Below, piece after piece: positions 8,371 to 17,067 of a stretch of 64,000 nucleotides of DNA. The first letter of the stretch is position 1; each line of letters opens with the position of its first letter. A program made the translations under genes and the position numbers. The DNA is from Mongoliitalea daihaiensis. GTDB lineage: Bacteria; Bacteroidota; Bacteroidia; Cytophagales; Cyclobacteriaceae. Below the pieces are notes generated by a model. The model saw only the letters and a program-made list of their open reading frames with translations. It did no database searches and had not been told where the DNA came from. The DNA lies in NCBI RefSeq assembly GCF_021596945.1, contig NZ_CP063779.1, forward strand, positions 2,206,001 to 2,270,000, in the 5' to 3' direction.

Positions 8371-8856
8371 ATGAAAGATGATGCAGTGATGGAAACGCCA
8401 TTGGGGAATGTCAAGGTTGAGGTCTGGGACGGATATTTGGTTCGATTACAGTTTACAGACGAGCCTTTGACAGACAAATTTTTGGATGGTATCTTAATGG
8501 ACATACGTATACAGTTGGGACTGTACTTCCAAGGGAAACAGGACACATTTGATATCCCTGTGGCTTTGGGAGGCACGGATTTTCAACACGAGGTCTGGAA
8601 GATTATCAATACCACCCCATTTGGTAAGACAATTACCTACGAAGATATTGCAAACCGCATGGGTAAACCTCAGGCTGTGCGTGCAGTTGGGACGGCCGTA
8701 GGTGCCAATCCCATTTTAATCATGATGCCTTGCCATCGGATTGTCGGGAAGTCCGGACAATTGACGGGCTACGCTGGCGGGATTTGGAGAAAAGAGAAAC
8801 TATTAGAATTGGAAAGAAAGGAAAAAGTGGGAGTTCAGGCTGTTCTGAATTATTAA
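8371..8856 (+). CDS. ogt: Methylated-DNA--protein-cysteine S-methyltransferase
   Basis: This suicide repair protein moves alkyl groups from O6-alkylguanine to its own Cys. The 161 residues match the length of short Ogt/AdaB forms. The active-site motif MMPCHRIVG places the acceptor Cys at residue 120. The helix-turn-helix and arginine-finger region (TYEDIANRMGKPQAVRAVGTAVGANP) and the trailing GYAGGIWRKEKLLELE are both present. The ATG at 8371 gives a normal N-terminal domain. It lies in the same neighbourhood as dinB and the S24 repressor but is not in an operon with them. A repeat array starts just after its stop codon. Confidence 0.95.
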   Translation: MKDDAVMETPLGNVKVEVWDGYLVRLQFTDEPLTDKFLDGILMDIRIQLGLYFQGKQDTFDIPVALGGTDFQHEVWKIINTTPFGKTITYEDIANRMGKPQAVRAVGTAVGANPILIMMPCHRIVGKSGQLTGYAGGIWRKEKLLELERKEKVGVQAVLNY

Positions 8857-8865
8857 ACGATAGTA

Positions 8866-8918
8866 AGATATTGGATATTAAGATATTTGATATTGGGATA
8901 TTGGGATATTGAGATAAT
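8866..8918. repeat. Tandem degenerate GATATTGG repeat
   Basis: Five to six imperfect copies of GATATTGG/GATATTAA/GATATTTG at 8-10-base spacing follow the stop codon of ogt. Confidence 0.85.
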
Positions 8919-8947
8919 CGACCACAGTCCACAGTCGACCGTCAACC
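8919..8947. repeat. Short-period degenerate repeat (CCACAGTC/CGACCGTC words)
   Basis: Words ACCACAGTCC, ACAGTCG and ACCGTCAACC follow the GATATTGG array after a GATAATCGACCAC junction that also occurs at 43494-43506. Confidence 0.6.
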
Positions 8948-9025
8948 GCACGTTATCGCCTTGTGAAAGCAAATAATCGTATTGATACGTGTTTGAGAAT
9001 TTCTTTTGATTATTCAATTCGTCTT

Positions 9026-9088
9026 AAAAAAGTAACGAACCCTCTAATGAAGTGCGTCAATAGCTTCCAGAGGTTTCGTTACTTTTTT
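9026..9088. terminator. Bidirectional terminator hairpin
   Basis: A 20-bp stem with one mismatch (9026-9045 with 9069-9088) has A and T tracts at its ends, so it can terminate both ogt from the left and the phosphatase gene from the right. Confidence 0.85.
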
Positions 9089-9092
9089 GCAT

Positions 9093-10718
9093 TTATTTCG
9101 TAAAGATTTCGTGGATGGGATCGCCATCGGATCCGTTGGGTAGACGGATATTTAGTAGCATAGCCAGGGTAGGTGCTATGTCTGTAATACTAGCGTAGCG
9201 TGTACTTGTTCCTTGAGGAATGTTCCAACCCATAAAAGCTATGGGAACATGGGTGTCATAGGTGTAGCCTGTTCCATGGGTGGTTCCTTTCCAAGAACTG
9301 CTGAGCCAAGCTGGTTCTAGTATCAGCAATAAATCTCCGGAAGCTTTGTGATTGTAGCCCATCTGCAATAAGGCTTTTCTTCCTTTGATGTATTCTTCTT
9401 TTCTTAAATCTGTAGCGGTATAGACTTCTTTGATTCCTTCAAATCGGAGTAGGAAGCTTGCAAGCTCTCGCTGAATAGTCTCTAGTGCAATACCTCTTTC
9501 AGCGGCTAGTTTATCATTTAAAAATACCTGCTCATTCGAGAAATTGAGAATCCAGTCACCTTCTCCAAACTTTTCGGATGTGAAACCTTTCATCTGAGTT
9601 AGGATAAACCGTGTATTGAAGTTGCCAGCAGGTACTCTTTCACTTTTCATATACTCTACAATATCCGCTACAGCATGATCTGCTGTTAGAAATATCAGGT
9701 AATTACCTTTACCATAGGTTTCATCTAAATAATTCAAGAATTTTTCTAATTCCCTGTCCAGCCGAAGGTAATTATCTTCCAACTCTACGGAGCTTGGTCC
9801 AAATCTATGCCCGATGTAATCAGGAGAGGAAAATGAAACTGCCAGAAAATCCGTTTCGCCTCTTTTGCCTAACTGCTCCCCTTCAATGGCTGCATAAGCC
9901 ATATCCCACGTAAGAGAATTTCCAAATGGGGTAGTGGAAAGTAGGCCATATTCTCCATTGTCAGCCATCAAACTTTTCAAATCATATGGAAAAGCAGGCT
10001 TATCCATCCCGATAAATGGACCTTCGAAATCGTTATCATCTGCAATACTCTGCACATATGTTTCCAAAGGGAATAGTGGTTCCCATGTTTGGGAAAGATA
10101 CTTTTCAGCCAATTTTCGTCCATTGAACTGCTGTACCCAAGTAGGGAGGGATTCATAATAATAGTCGGAAGTCATAAACTCCCCAGTTTTGCTATCAAAC
10201 CAATACGCATCGCCCAAGTGTCCAGCAGGTAAGGCAGCCCCCCGGTCTTTGATGGCAATGCCTACTACCTTAGATCGCTTATTGGTGGCGAATCGGAGTT
10301 CGTCTGTAATGGTTGTGGTCAATAAATTTCTTGGGGAAATTTTCCCATTGGATGCCGATCCACCTACCGCGGTCACGGTACTGTCAGAAGCGCAGTAGAT
10401 GGTTCTTCCCAAACTTTTCACATACCAATCGTTGGCAATGATTCCATGAGTGGCCGGGGTAGTTCCTGTGTAAACGGATGCATGCCCTGGCCCCGTGTAC
10501 GTTGGGATGTAATTATAATGTGCATTTTTCATCATAAAGCCCTCACGCATCAGGCGTTTGAATCCTCCTTCGGTATAGCGCTCTTCAAATTTGTAGAAAT
10601 ACTCTTGGCGCATTTGGTCTACCACCAATCCGATCACTAGGGCTGGTTTTTCTGCTTCTTGTGCTTGTCCGATTAATGAATAAAAGGCAAATGATATGCT
10701 GAGGATAATTTTTTTCAT
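9093..10718 (-). CDS. Secreted PafA-type alkaline phosphatase family protein
   Basis: This is a type I phosphodiesterase/alkaline phosphatase superfamily enzyme, predicted to release phosphate from monoesters in the periplasm or outside the cell. I set the start at the ATG at 10718, giving 541 residues, because it directly opens a signal peptide (KKIILSISFAFYSLIGQAQ); an upstream in-frame start at 10769 would add 17 poorly hydrophobic residues. Metal-site motifs are VVDQMR at the N-terminus, the nucleophile region TYTGPGHASVYTG, LTADHAV and the C-terminal GTTHGTGY. The order and the Thr nucleophile resemble PafA of flavobacteria. A bidirectional terminator lies right after the stop codon. Confidence 0.88.
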   Translation of the reverse strand: MKKIILSISFAFYSLIGQAQEAEKPALVIGLVVDQMRQEYFYKFEERYTEGGFKRLMREGFMMKNAHYNYIPTYTGPGHASVYTGTTPATHGIIANDWYVKSLGRTIYCASDSTVTAVGGSASNGKISPRNLLTTTITDELRFATNKRSKVVGIAIKDRGAALPAGHLGDAYWFDSKTGEFMTSDYYYESLPTWVQQFNGRKLAEKYLSQTWEPLFPLETYVQSIADDNDFEGPFIGMDKPAFPYDLKSLMADNGEYGLLSTTPFGNSLTWDMAYAAIEGEQLGKRGETDFLAVSFSSPDYIGHRFGPSSVELEDNYLRLDRELEKFLNYLDETYGKGNYLIFLTADHAVADIVEYMKSERVPAGNFNTRFILTQMKGFTSEKFGEGDWILNFSNEQVFLNDKLAAERGIALETIQRELASFLLRFEGIKEVYTATDLRKEEYIKGRKALLQMGYNHKASGDLLLILEPAWLSSSWKGTTHGTGYTYDTHVPIAFMGWNIPQGTSTRYASITDIAPTLAMLLNIRLPNGSDGDPIHEIFTK

Positions 10719-10822
10719 CGCTTGTTTTTGATTTTTCACTCGTTTAACCTTCCACAGGTATAGATTCATTTAGATTTTTTAAAAAGTCATAGTATATTTC
10801 AAAACTACAAATTTGAACACGA

Positions 10823-12217
10823 ATGAAAAATAAATTTCTTTTGACGGTTTGCCTGCTTGTAATGAGTTGGGGTTTTACAGATGCACAGTCTTATTTTGCT
10901 GATGGCTTGTCGGCTGCTTTTCATCAAGAAAGAAGAGAAGCGCTCCGAGCCTTGATGCCAGCTAATAGTGTGGCGGTATTCTTCAGCAACCCTGTCAAAA
11001 ACAGGTCAAATGATACAGAGTTTTTATACCGCCCTAATTCTGATTTTTATTATTTGACAGGCTTTCGTGAGCCCAATGCAGCTTTAGTGGTTTTTAAAGA
11101 AGCTCAGCTAATCGATGGCCAATCGGTCAAAGAAATTATCTACGTGCAGCCACGTGATCCTCGCAAAGAGCAGTGGGATGGTGAGCGCTTGGGTGTGGAT
11201 GGTGTGAAGACTAAGTTAGGTTTTGAGGTAGCATTTACTTATGCAGACTTTATGAAAAAACCTGCGGTCAACTGGAATGGAATGCAGCAAATCCTTTCGT
11301 TCCCTATAGGTGACTTTGAAGGGGGATCTTACAATGCTCCTTTGAAGGAGATGGTGGCCACATTTAAGGGCATGAACCTTCGTACAGAAGCTCCAAAGTC
11401 TCCTAATCTTAATGAATTGATGAATGCCTTGAGGGTGGTGAAAACGGAAGAGGAGTTGGTTTTGCTGGCTAAAGCTGTTGAAATCAGTGGCAAAGGTCAT
11501 ATGGAGGCGATGCGTTCCATCAAACCGGGTGTTTCTGAAAGAGCCATTCAAGGCGTTCATGAGTTTGTTCATAAAGCGATGGGTGCAGAAGCCGTAGGTT
11601 ATAACTCGATAGCTGGAGCAGGCAATAATGCCACGATTTTGCATTATGTGGATAATTACCAGGTCAATCTTCAAGAAGGCTTGCTCCTGATGGATATTGG
11701 AGCGGAATATAGAGGTTACTCCGGGGATATTACACGCACAGTTCCTGTGAAGGGGGTTTTCTCTCCAGAAGAAAGAGCGATTTATGAGATTGTATTGGAA
11801 GCTATGGAGGCAGGAATCGCTGCTTGCAAGCCAGGCGCTGATATGCGGGATGTGCAGCAGGCGTCCCGAAAAGTAATTGATGATGGCTTGGTACGCTTAG
11901 GCATTATTAAGCAAGGAGAAAGACATCCGTATTTCCCACACGGGATTGGGCATCAGTTAGGCTTGGATGTGCATGACCGTGGAGGTAATGTGAAATTTGT
12001 CCCTGGGGTTGTATTGACCGTAGAGCCTGGAATCTACATTCCAGAGGGGAGTAATACAGATCCTAAATGGTGGAGGATTGGTGTTCGTGTCGAAGACAAT
12101 ATCTTGATCACTGAAAACGGTCATCTCAATCTATCCGGTTTTGTACCGAAGACAGTAGAGGATATCGAAGCGATTATGAAGGAAGAAGGGGTGTTGCAGA
12201 AGTTGTCAGTTCAGTGA
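10823..12217 (+). CDS. pepP: Exported Xaa-Pro aminopeptidase (M24B)
   Basis: It removes N-terminal residues preceding proline. The protein has 464 residues: a signal peptide (~1-21, ending TDAQ), an N-terminal creatinase-like domain (~28-180), then the pita-bread M24 domain. The five metal ligands can be seen in LLMDIGAEYRGYSGDITRT (two Asp), FPHGIGHQLGLDVHD (His), LTVEPGIYIPEG (Glu) and GVRVEDNILIT (Glu). The N-terminal stretch RPNSDFYYLTGF is typical of PepP. Export of this family is common in Bacteroidota. It diverges from the phosphatase gene across about 100 bases and is followed by a gene-poor, repeat-rich stretch. Confidence 0.92.
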   Translation: MKNKFLLTVCLLVMSWGFTDAQSYFADGLSAAFHQERREALRALMPANSVAVFFSNPVKNRSNDTEFLYRPNSDFYYLTGFREPNAALVVFKEAQLIDGQSVKEIIYVQPRDPRKEQWDGERLGVDGVKTKLGFEVAFTYADFMKKPAVNWNGMQQILSFPIGDFEGGSYNAPLKEMVATFKGMNLRTEAPKSPNLNELMNALRVVKTEEELVLLAKAVEISGKGHMEAMRSIKPGVSERAIQGVHEFVHKAMGAEAVGYNSIAGAGNNATILHYVDNYQVNLQEGLLLMDIGAEYRGYSGDITRTVPVKGVFSPEERAIYEIVLEAMEAGIAACKPGADMRDVQQASRKVIDDGLVRLGIIKQGERHPYFPHGIGHQLGLDVHDRGGNVKFVPGVVLTVEPGIYIPEGSNTDPKWWRIGVRVEDNILITENGHLNLSGFVPKTVEDIEAIMKEEGVLQKLSVQ

Positions 12218-12278
12218 ACAGTGAGGTAATTTAGAATGTAGAATGAGGAATGTAGAATGAAAGTTCAGACTTTCGTTT

Positions 12279-12378
12279 GTGGGTTTTAACCCACTAGTGG
12301 ATTTGAGTTTATACTTATCTTTCAAGTAAGTTTCTAAAGAATTCACCAAATCAATAGACGGGGGTTTTAACCCTCGTC
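12279..12378. repeat. Two related small palindromes (GGGTTTTAACCC core)
   Basis: GTGGGTTTTAACCCAC at 12279-12294 and a longer form at 12357-12378 share the GGGTTTTAACCC core. They look like members of one small hairpin-repeat family. Confidence 0.6.
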
Positions 12379-12538
12379 AATGGAGGGGTAGTGAGCAGTT
12401 GGAAAGTTAAAAGTTATTAGTCAACAGTTTTTTAAAATCTGTGCCTAATCAGTTAAAATCACTTATCTTTTCGAGAGACAATAGTGCACGCAACGTACGC
12501 TACGATTAAGCGCAACGATCGCAAAAGAAAGTGTTATC

Positions 12539-12565
12539 CACAGATTTGCACAGATGAACACAGAA
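12539..12565. repeat. CACAGAT short-period repeat
   Basis: Three words, CACAGATTTG, CACAGATGAA and CACAG, follow at 10-11-base spacing. A related ACACGGATGAACACGGAT block lies at 35813-35830. Confidence 0.7.
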
Positions 12566-12686
12566 AATTAAACTGCGAATTGGACCAAATTTAGGTTTTT
12601 TTTGAAAATTTATGCCCTAGCATTCGTGCGTTACACCTGTCTTTGTAGATTAAAAGTTTTATTTCTCTATTGATAGTTGACTACAC

Positions 12687-12715
12687 TTTTGCGGCTTTTC
12701 GCCTTTGCGTGAAAA
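12687..12715. repeat. TTTGCGGC/TTTGCGTG short-period repeat
   Basis: This block resembles the closing block of the long repeats at 5880-5909, 7870-7899 and 8090-8110, standing here on its own. It shows that the 9-base word array can exist separately from the 430-base repeat. Confidence 0.7.
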
Positions 12716-13071
12716 TTTCCTCTTAATATGAAAAACCCATTTTATACACGCCCTTACAATATCACTGAACCCACACTGGGTTTGTCGATGTGGATATGTA
12801 GCTAACTATTTCTTCCTTATTTCGACTAGACTATGATCATGTCTTCACAACAAATCTGGCTTGTATCTTGTCTCTTGCTTCTCCGATTCTCGGGACTGGC
12901 TTTTGTCTCGTCCTTAAATAATTTGATATGTTTTTTTAGAATAATCTTTTATTCAACACGCTCCCAATATATCGCCGATCCTGTCTACCAAAGGTAAGAG
13001 GCATATAACAACTTATATCGCGCAAGGATATATTTTTATCTATCCCTTATAATCTCTCGATCATGACACTC

Positions 13072-13107
13072 GTGTCTAGCCTCTCGTTTCTAGCCTCTCG
13101 CTTCTCC
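13072..13107. repeat. CTAGCCTCTCG short-period repeat
   Basis: Three degenerate words (TCTAGCCTCTCG, TCTAGCCTCTCG, CTTCTCC) directly precede the 3' end of the next minus-strand gene. Similar words (TTGTCTCTTGCTTCTCC) lie at about 12867-12885. Confidence 0.65.
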
Positions 13108-13110
13108 CTA

Positions 13111-13764
13111 CTAATCTCTCTTCTTCAAGTCTCCTCTCTTAATCGATTGGATAAATTTGTTCCAAGCGAATGGATCTAGCAAGGTAAATGGTCTAGGACC
13201 GTAGCGGTCTTGGATTTGCATGACTTGATTTTGCCGGAAGTAGCGCATGTTTTCGTTCCCGGATGCAGGCATATTTTCGGCCCATCGTAGTAAGGTCTCT
13301 GGACTCATATTGCCTCGGGTATCAATTGCCATCGGGGCTTCGTAGTTCATGGCGAGAATTTGTCTCTTAAACTCGTCTTCCGTGGGGAAAGGCATCACTT
13401 CGATTTCTGCTAAAGCGATCTCATCTACCTGCATGGTTAAAATCAAACTGATTTTATCATCATCCAAGTTATCTGGAACTTTAAATGACTGCTTTTTTAA
13501 TCCAATAAAGGAGAAGATAACGCTATCACCTTCTAAAACTGGCAAGGAGAAGTATCCATACCGGCCCGAACTGGTGCCTCTACCTTTTTTTGGGACATAA
13601 ACGTTAACACCTGGCACTGCATCGGTACTATCAGAATTTAAAATAATACCGGATAATTGGATGACTTTCCGTTCGTTGGTAGTCTGTGCTACTGAATGCT
13701 GTGACTGCATCAACAACAAGCCGAAAAATACGATGGTAATGATATGATAACTATAAACTCTCAA
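13111..13764 (-). CDS. Exported protein with carboxypeptidase-regulatory-like domain
   Basis: This 217-residue protein has a signal segment (~1-26, ending SVAQ) and then a CarboxypepD_reg-like beta-sandwich (~34-112: LSGIILNSDSTDAVPGVNVYV ... GRYGYFSLPVLEGDSVIFSFIG). This domain is also found at the N-terminus of TonB receptors. The C-terminal ~100 residues are soluble, ending in the basic sequence KRGDLKKRD, with no barrel. Such proteins are widespread, poorly characterised periplasmic or outer-membrane proteins of Bacteroidota. It diverges from the ArsR-type gene across about 120 bases. Confidence 0.8.
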   Translation of the reverse strand: MRVYSYHIITIVFFGLLLMQSQHSVAQTTNERKVIQLSGIILNSDSTDAVPGVNVYVPKKGRGTSSGRYGYFSLPVLEGDSVIFSFIGLKKQSFKVPDNLDDDKISLILTMQVDEIALAEIEVMPFPTEDEFKRQILAMNYEAPMAIDTRGNMSPETLLRWAENMPASGNENMRYFRQNQVMQIQDRYGPRPFTLLDPFAWNKFIQSIKRGDLKKRD

Positions 13765-13885
13765 TGTTTAATAAATCTTTCGTTGAAAATAGGTCAGGTC
13801 GCTATTGCTAATTTTCCCATAATATTAGCCTAATTTACATTCTATTCCTTAATTTCAAACCAGAAATATTCGTTAAAAGTTACAA

Positions 13886-14269
13886 ATGCGCCTCAAAAAT
13901 ATCAGTTTGAGTTATGGAATGCGAATTTTTAAAGCCCTTTCAGAAGAAGCAAGGGTAAGAATTCTACATTTATTACTCGAAAATAAGGAGTTGTCGATAT
14001 CCGATTTGGAACATATTTTGGATTTTACCCAAACCAAAACCAGCCGACATCTCAACTATCTAAAAAACGCAGGATTGGTAGGAAGTCGGAGGGTAGATCA
14101 GTGGATTTTTTACTACATCCTAGAGGAGGCCTTGGAGATTATTGTGCAGATTTTCACTTTTATTCAAAAAGATGTGAACCTCATCCGAGATCAGGAGGTT
14201 TACAAAATATTGGATTCCAACCGGGAGTTGGCTAAGAATAAAATCCAAAATAATCCCTACAGAAAATAA
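13886..14269 (+). CDS. ArsR-family winged-helix transcriptional regulator
   Basis: The 127-residue protein has an ArsR-type winged helix at ~10-85: FKALSEEARVRILHLLL, then recognition-helix region TQTKTSRHLNYLKNAGLVGSR and wing VDQWIFYYIL. No CxC metal-binding motif of the classic arsenic/cadmium sensors is present, so the signal it senses is unknown. The HAD phosphatase gene starts 11 bases downstream on the same strand, so the two are probably one transcript. The conserved pairing does not by itself define a target. Confidence 0.85.
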   Translation: MRLKNISLSYGMRIFKALSEEARVRILHLLLENKELSISDLEHILDFTQTKTSRHLNYLKNAGLVGSRRVDQWIFYYILEEALEIIVQIFTFIQKDVNLIRDQEVYKILDSNRELAKNKIQNNPYRK

Positions 14270-14280
14270 CAGTTACTTTC

Positions 14281-14976
14281 TTGAAAAAATACACCCACAT
14301 CCTCTTCGATCTGGACCATACGTTATGGGATTATGATCGAAACGTTCAGGAGTCTTTGAGCGAACTCTATGAAGTTTATCATTTGGTAGAATCTGGATTT
14401 GCTTCGGCTTACGATTTTACCCAAGCATTCTATGCAGTAAATTTTAAATTATGGGCCATGTATGATGTGGGAAAAATCGATAAACAAGGCTTAAGAGAAA
14501 CACGCTTTAAGTTGATTTTTAAGCATGCAGGCCTGGATGAAATCTGGGCAAGCGATGCTATGGAAGCGGACTTTATGCATCGCACTTCAAGTAAAAATCA
14601 TGTACTTCCCTACACATTTGAGATTTTGGATTACCTGAAACCCCAGTATGGGTTGCATATTATATCCAATGGGTTTAATGAAAGCCAATTTAAAAAACTG
14701 GATGCTTCTGGATTAAGTCCCTATTTTGACTTGGTGATTACATCAGAGACTACTGGACATAAAAAACCCGATCCAAGGATTTTTCAATATGCATTGGATC
14801 AGTTGAAGATCCAACATACAGACACGATCATGATTGGGGATAATCCTAATTCAGATATTTTGGGAGCGATCAGGGCTAATTTGGATAATGTGTATTTTGA
14901 TCCTCATGGCAAGGGAATTGAATATGAGCCCACCTACACCATTCGTCACTTAAAGGAGTTGGAAGGAATTCTTTAA
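14281..14976 (+). CDS. HAD-superfamily nucleotidase, YjjG type
   Basis: The 231-residue protein has HAD motif I FDLDHTLWDYD (nucleophile D10, acid D12), motif II IISNGF, motif III Lys in GHKKPDPRIF, and motif IV IMIGDNPNSDILGA. The aromatic-rich cap and HTLWDYD are typical of YjjG/YfnB pyrimidine 5'-nucleotidases, which clear non-canonical nucleotides. The start is TTG at 14281; no ATG is available before motif I. It follows the ArsR-type gene by 11 bases. Confidence 0.85.
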   Translation: MKKYTHILFDLDHTLWDYDRNVQESLSELYEVYHLVESGFASAYDFTQAFYAVNFKLWAMYDVGKIDKQGLRETRFKLIFKHAGLDEIWASDAMEADFMHRTSSKNHVLPYTFEILDYLKPQYGLHIISNGFNESQFKKLDASGLSPYFDLVITSETTGHKKPDPRIFQYALDQLKIQHTDTIMIGDNPNSDILGAIRANLDNVYFDPHGKGIEYEPTYTIRHLKELEGIL

Positions 14977-14999
14977 TTTTTTTCTCAGCCTAAAAGCCT

Positions 15000-15007
15000 T
15001 ATTTTTG
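15000..15007 (+). promoter_or_regulatory. Candidate -7 element (TATTTTTG) of lpdA
   Basis: It matches TAnnTTTG, 32 bases before the lpdA ATG. The -33 position is T-rich but lacks a clean TTTG. Confidence 0.35.
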
Positions 15008-15039
15008 CGTAGCTTATTTGAAAATCAAACATTAAGAAT

Positions 15040-16440
15040 ATGTCTTCAACAAAATATGATGTAATTGTAGTAGGGTCTGGTCCTGGAGGGTATGTTGCCG
15101 CAATCCGTGCAGCGCAGTTGGGTTTGAAAACAGCAATTGTAGAAGCTGCTGAGTTGGGTGGTATTTGTTTAAACTGGGGTTGTATCCCAACCAAAGCATT
15201 GATCAAAAGTGCACAGGTGTTTGAATATATCAATCATTCAGAAGATTACGGTATTAAAGTCAGCGGTGCAGAGGTAGATTTCGGAGGCATGATCAAAAGA
15301 AGCCGCGATGTGGCTGCTGGTATGTCCAAGGGGATTCAATTCTTAATGAAGAAAAATAAAATCGATCAACTATTGGGTTGGGGTAAGGTACAGCCGGGTA
15401 AAAAAGTAGAGGTGACGGATAAAGATGGGAAAGCAACAGTATATGCCGCTGATAACATCATCATTGCTACCGGTGGTCGTGCAAGAGAACTTCCTGCATT
15501 AAAAATCGACGATAAAAAGATCGTAGGTTACCGCAAGGCAATGACACTAGAAGAAAAACCAAGCAAAATGATTGTGGTTGGTTCTGGAGCCATTGGGGTT
15601 GAGTTTGCCTATGTATACAATTCTATCGGTACCGAGGTAACAATCGTCGAATTTTTAGACCGTATTGTTCCAAATGAGGATGAAGAGGTTTCCAAAACTT
15701 TGGAAAAAATCTACAAAAAGAATGGTGTAAAAATCATGACTTCCACCGAAGTAACGGCAGTAGATACTACAGGAAAAGGTTGTAAAGTTACCGTAAAAGA
15801 TAAAAAAGGAAACGAATCTGTATTGGAGTGCGATGTAGTACTTTCTGCGGTGGGTGTTGTTTCTAACATCGAAAATATTGGTTTGGAAGATGTAGGGGTT
15901 TTGGTAGATCGTGGTAAAATCAAAGTTGACGAATACTATCAAACCAATATGCCGGGTTATTTTGCTATCGGAGATGTAACTACAGGACCGGCATTGGCAC
16001 ACGTAGCATCTGCAGAAGGGATTATCTGTGTAGAAAAAATTGCTGGTCACCATCCTGAACCTTTGGACTACAATAATATTCCAGGCTGTACCTATTGCAT
16101 TCCTGAAATTGCCTCTGTTGGATATACAGAAGCAAAAGCAAAAGAGGCGGGCTATGAAGTAAAGGTTGGTAAATTTCCATTCTCTGCTTCGGGTAAAGCT
16201 TCTGCAGCAGGTGCCAAAGACGGTTTTGTGAAGTTGATTTTTGATGCAAAATATGGAGAGTTATTAGGTGCTCACATGATTGGTGCCAATGTCACCGAGA
16301 TGATTGCTGAAATTGTTGCTGTTCGTAAGCTTGAGACAACAGGGCACGAGTTAATCAAGACAGTGCATCCTCACCCAACTATGTCAGAGGCAGTAATGGA
16401 AGCTGCAGCTGCGGCCTATGATGAGGTGATACATTTATAA
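15040..16440 (+). CDS. lpdA: Dihydrolipoyl dehydrogenase (E3)
   Basis: It reoxidises the dihydrolipoyl groups of 2-oxoacid dehydrogenase complexes and the glycine cleavage system, passing electrons to NAD+. The 466 residues are the usual length. Visible motifs are the N-terminal FAD site GSGPGGYVAAIRAAQ, the redox disulfide GGICLNWGCIPTKAL (C43 and C48), the NAD site VVGSGAIGVEFAY, the second FAD contact GYFAIGDVT, and the C-terminal dimer-interface catalytic segment TVHPHPTMSE. The gene stands alone, with a candidate -7 box upstream and a strong terminator downstream, so it is expressed apart from the E1 and E2 genes. Confidence 0.97.
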   Translation: MSSTKYDVIVVGSGPGGYVAAIRAAQLGLKTAIVEAAELGGICLNWGCIPTKALIKSAQVFEYINHSEDYGIKVSGAEVDFGGMIKRSRDVAAGMSKGIQFLMKKNKIDQLLGWGKVQPGKKVEVTDKDGKATVYAADNIIIATGGRARELPALKIDDKKIVGYRKAMTLEEKPSKMIVVGSGAIGVEFAYVYNSIGTEVTIVEFLDRIVPNEDEEVSKTLEKIYKKNGVKIMTSTEVTAVDTTGKGCKVTVKDKKGNESVLECDVVLSAVGVVSNIENIGLEDVGVLVDRGKIKVDEYYQTNMPGYFAIGDVTTGPALAHVASAEGIICVEKIAGHHPEPLDYNNIPGCTYCIPEIASVGYTEAKAKEAGYEVKVGKFPFSASGKASAAGAKDGFVKLIFDAKYGELLGAHMIGANVTEMIAEIVAVRKLETTGHELIKTVHPHPTMSEAVMEAAAAAYDEVIHL

Positions 16441-16466
16441 AGAATCAATAAATTTTAGTACATTCG

Positions 16467-16500
16467 AAACACAAGGTTAAACAATTGACCTTGTGTTTTT
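16467..16500 (+). terminator. Rho-independent terminator of lpdA
   Basis: The 11-bp stem 16467-16477 pairs with 16488-16498 and ends in a T tract, 26 bases after the stop codon. Confidence 0.85.
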
Positions 16501-16533
16501 ATTTTATAAGGGATTTCCCAAAAATTCTAACCA

Positions 16534-17067
16534 TTGGAAGAAAAAGAACTAATAGCAGGTTTACGGGCCAAAGACCGAAAAACGGTTGATTATCTGTACG
16601 ATAATTATTCTAGGGCCTTGTTTACGGTCATCAGTAGAATTATTACTGATCAAGAAATAGCAGAAGAAGTATTTCACGATGCTTTTATCAAAATCACCAA
16701 GAAAATAGATTCTTACGATGAGTCGAAAGGGCGGTTGTATACTTGGATGGCAAATATCTGTAGGAATTCTGCCATTGACCGGACACGCTCCAAAGAGTTT
16801 TCACAAGACAGTAAGACCAATACTATCGATGACTACGTATATGGATTAGAAGGTAGCAGCGGGACAGAGGAGTTTACCGATGGTTTAGGTGTAAAAGAGT
16901 TAATGGAGAACCTCAATTTGGAGCAGCGGTTTGTTATTGAATGTATGTATTTTAAGGGATACACCCATTCAGAGATTTCAGAAGAATTTGATATACCTTT
17001 GGGTACGGTTAAATCCCGGATAAGAGCAGCCTTAGTCGTTTTAAAAAAGAAATTAGATAAAATATAG
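16534..17067 (+). CDS. ECF-type RNA polymerase sigma factor
   Basis: The 177-residue protein has sigma region 2 (~20-90: DYLYDNYSRALFTVI ... AEEVFHDAFIKI ... LYTWMANICRNSAIDRTRS) and sigma region 4 (~120-172: RFVIECMYFKGYTHSEISEEFDIP, then LGTVKSRIRAAL). The start is TTG at 16534; no ATG fits. The final G of its stop codon is the first base of the GTG start of the next gene, so the pair is translationally coupled. The neighbour is an RskA-like anti-sigma factor, which gives the regulatory logic: membrane-held sigma released by an envelope signal. Confidence 0.93.
   Translation: MEEKELIAGLRAKDRKTVDYLYDNYSRALFTVISRIITDQEIAEEVFHDAFIKITKKIDSYDESKGRLYTWMANICRNSAIDRTRSKEFSQDSKTNTIDDYVYGLEGSSGTEEFTDGLGVKELMENLNLEQRFVIECMYFKGYTHSEISEEFDIPLGTVKSRIRAALVVLKKKLDKI

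Larger units (their letters stand above)
12218..13110. other. Gene-poor stretch with hairpins and degenerate word repeats
   Basis: I find no credible gene here. The stretch holds TTAGAATG/TGTAGAATG words (12229-12262), the small palindromes listed separately, a CACAGAT array (12539-12565), a TTTGCGGC/TTTCGCC array (12687-12715) and CTAGCCTCTCG words (13072-13107). The rest is AT-rich without clear signals. Confidence 0.7.

Noticed and set aside
11216-11674. Minus-strand frame of 152 codons inside pepP
   Set aside because: It is antisense to a clear M24 peptidase and shows no family features.
15655-16053. Minus-strand Cys/Tyr-rich frame inside lpdA
   Set aside because: It is a shadow of lipoamide dehydrogenase; the composition is that of a complementary strand.
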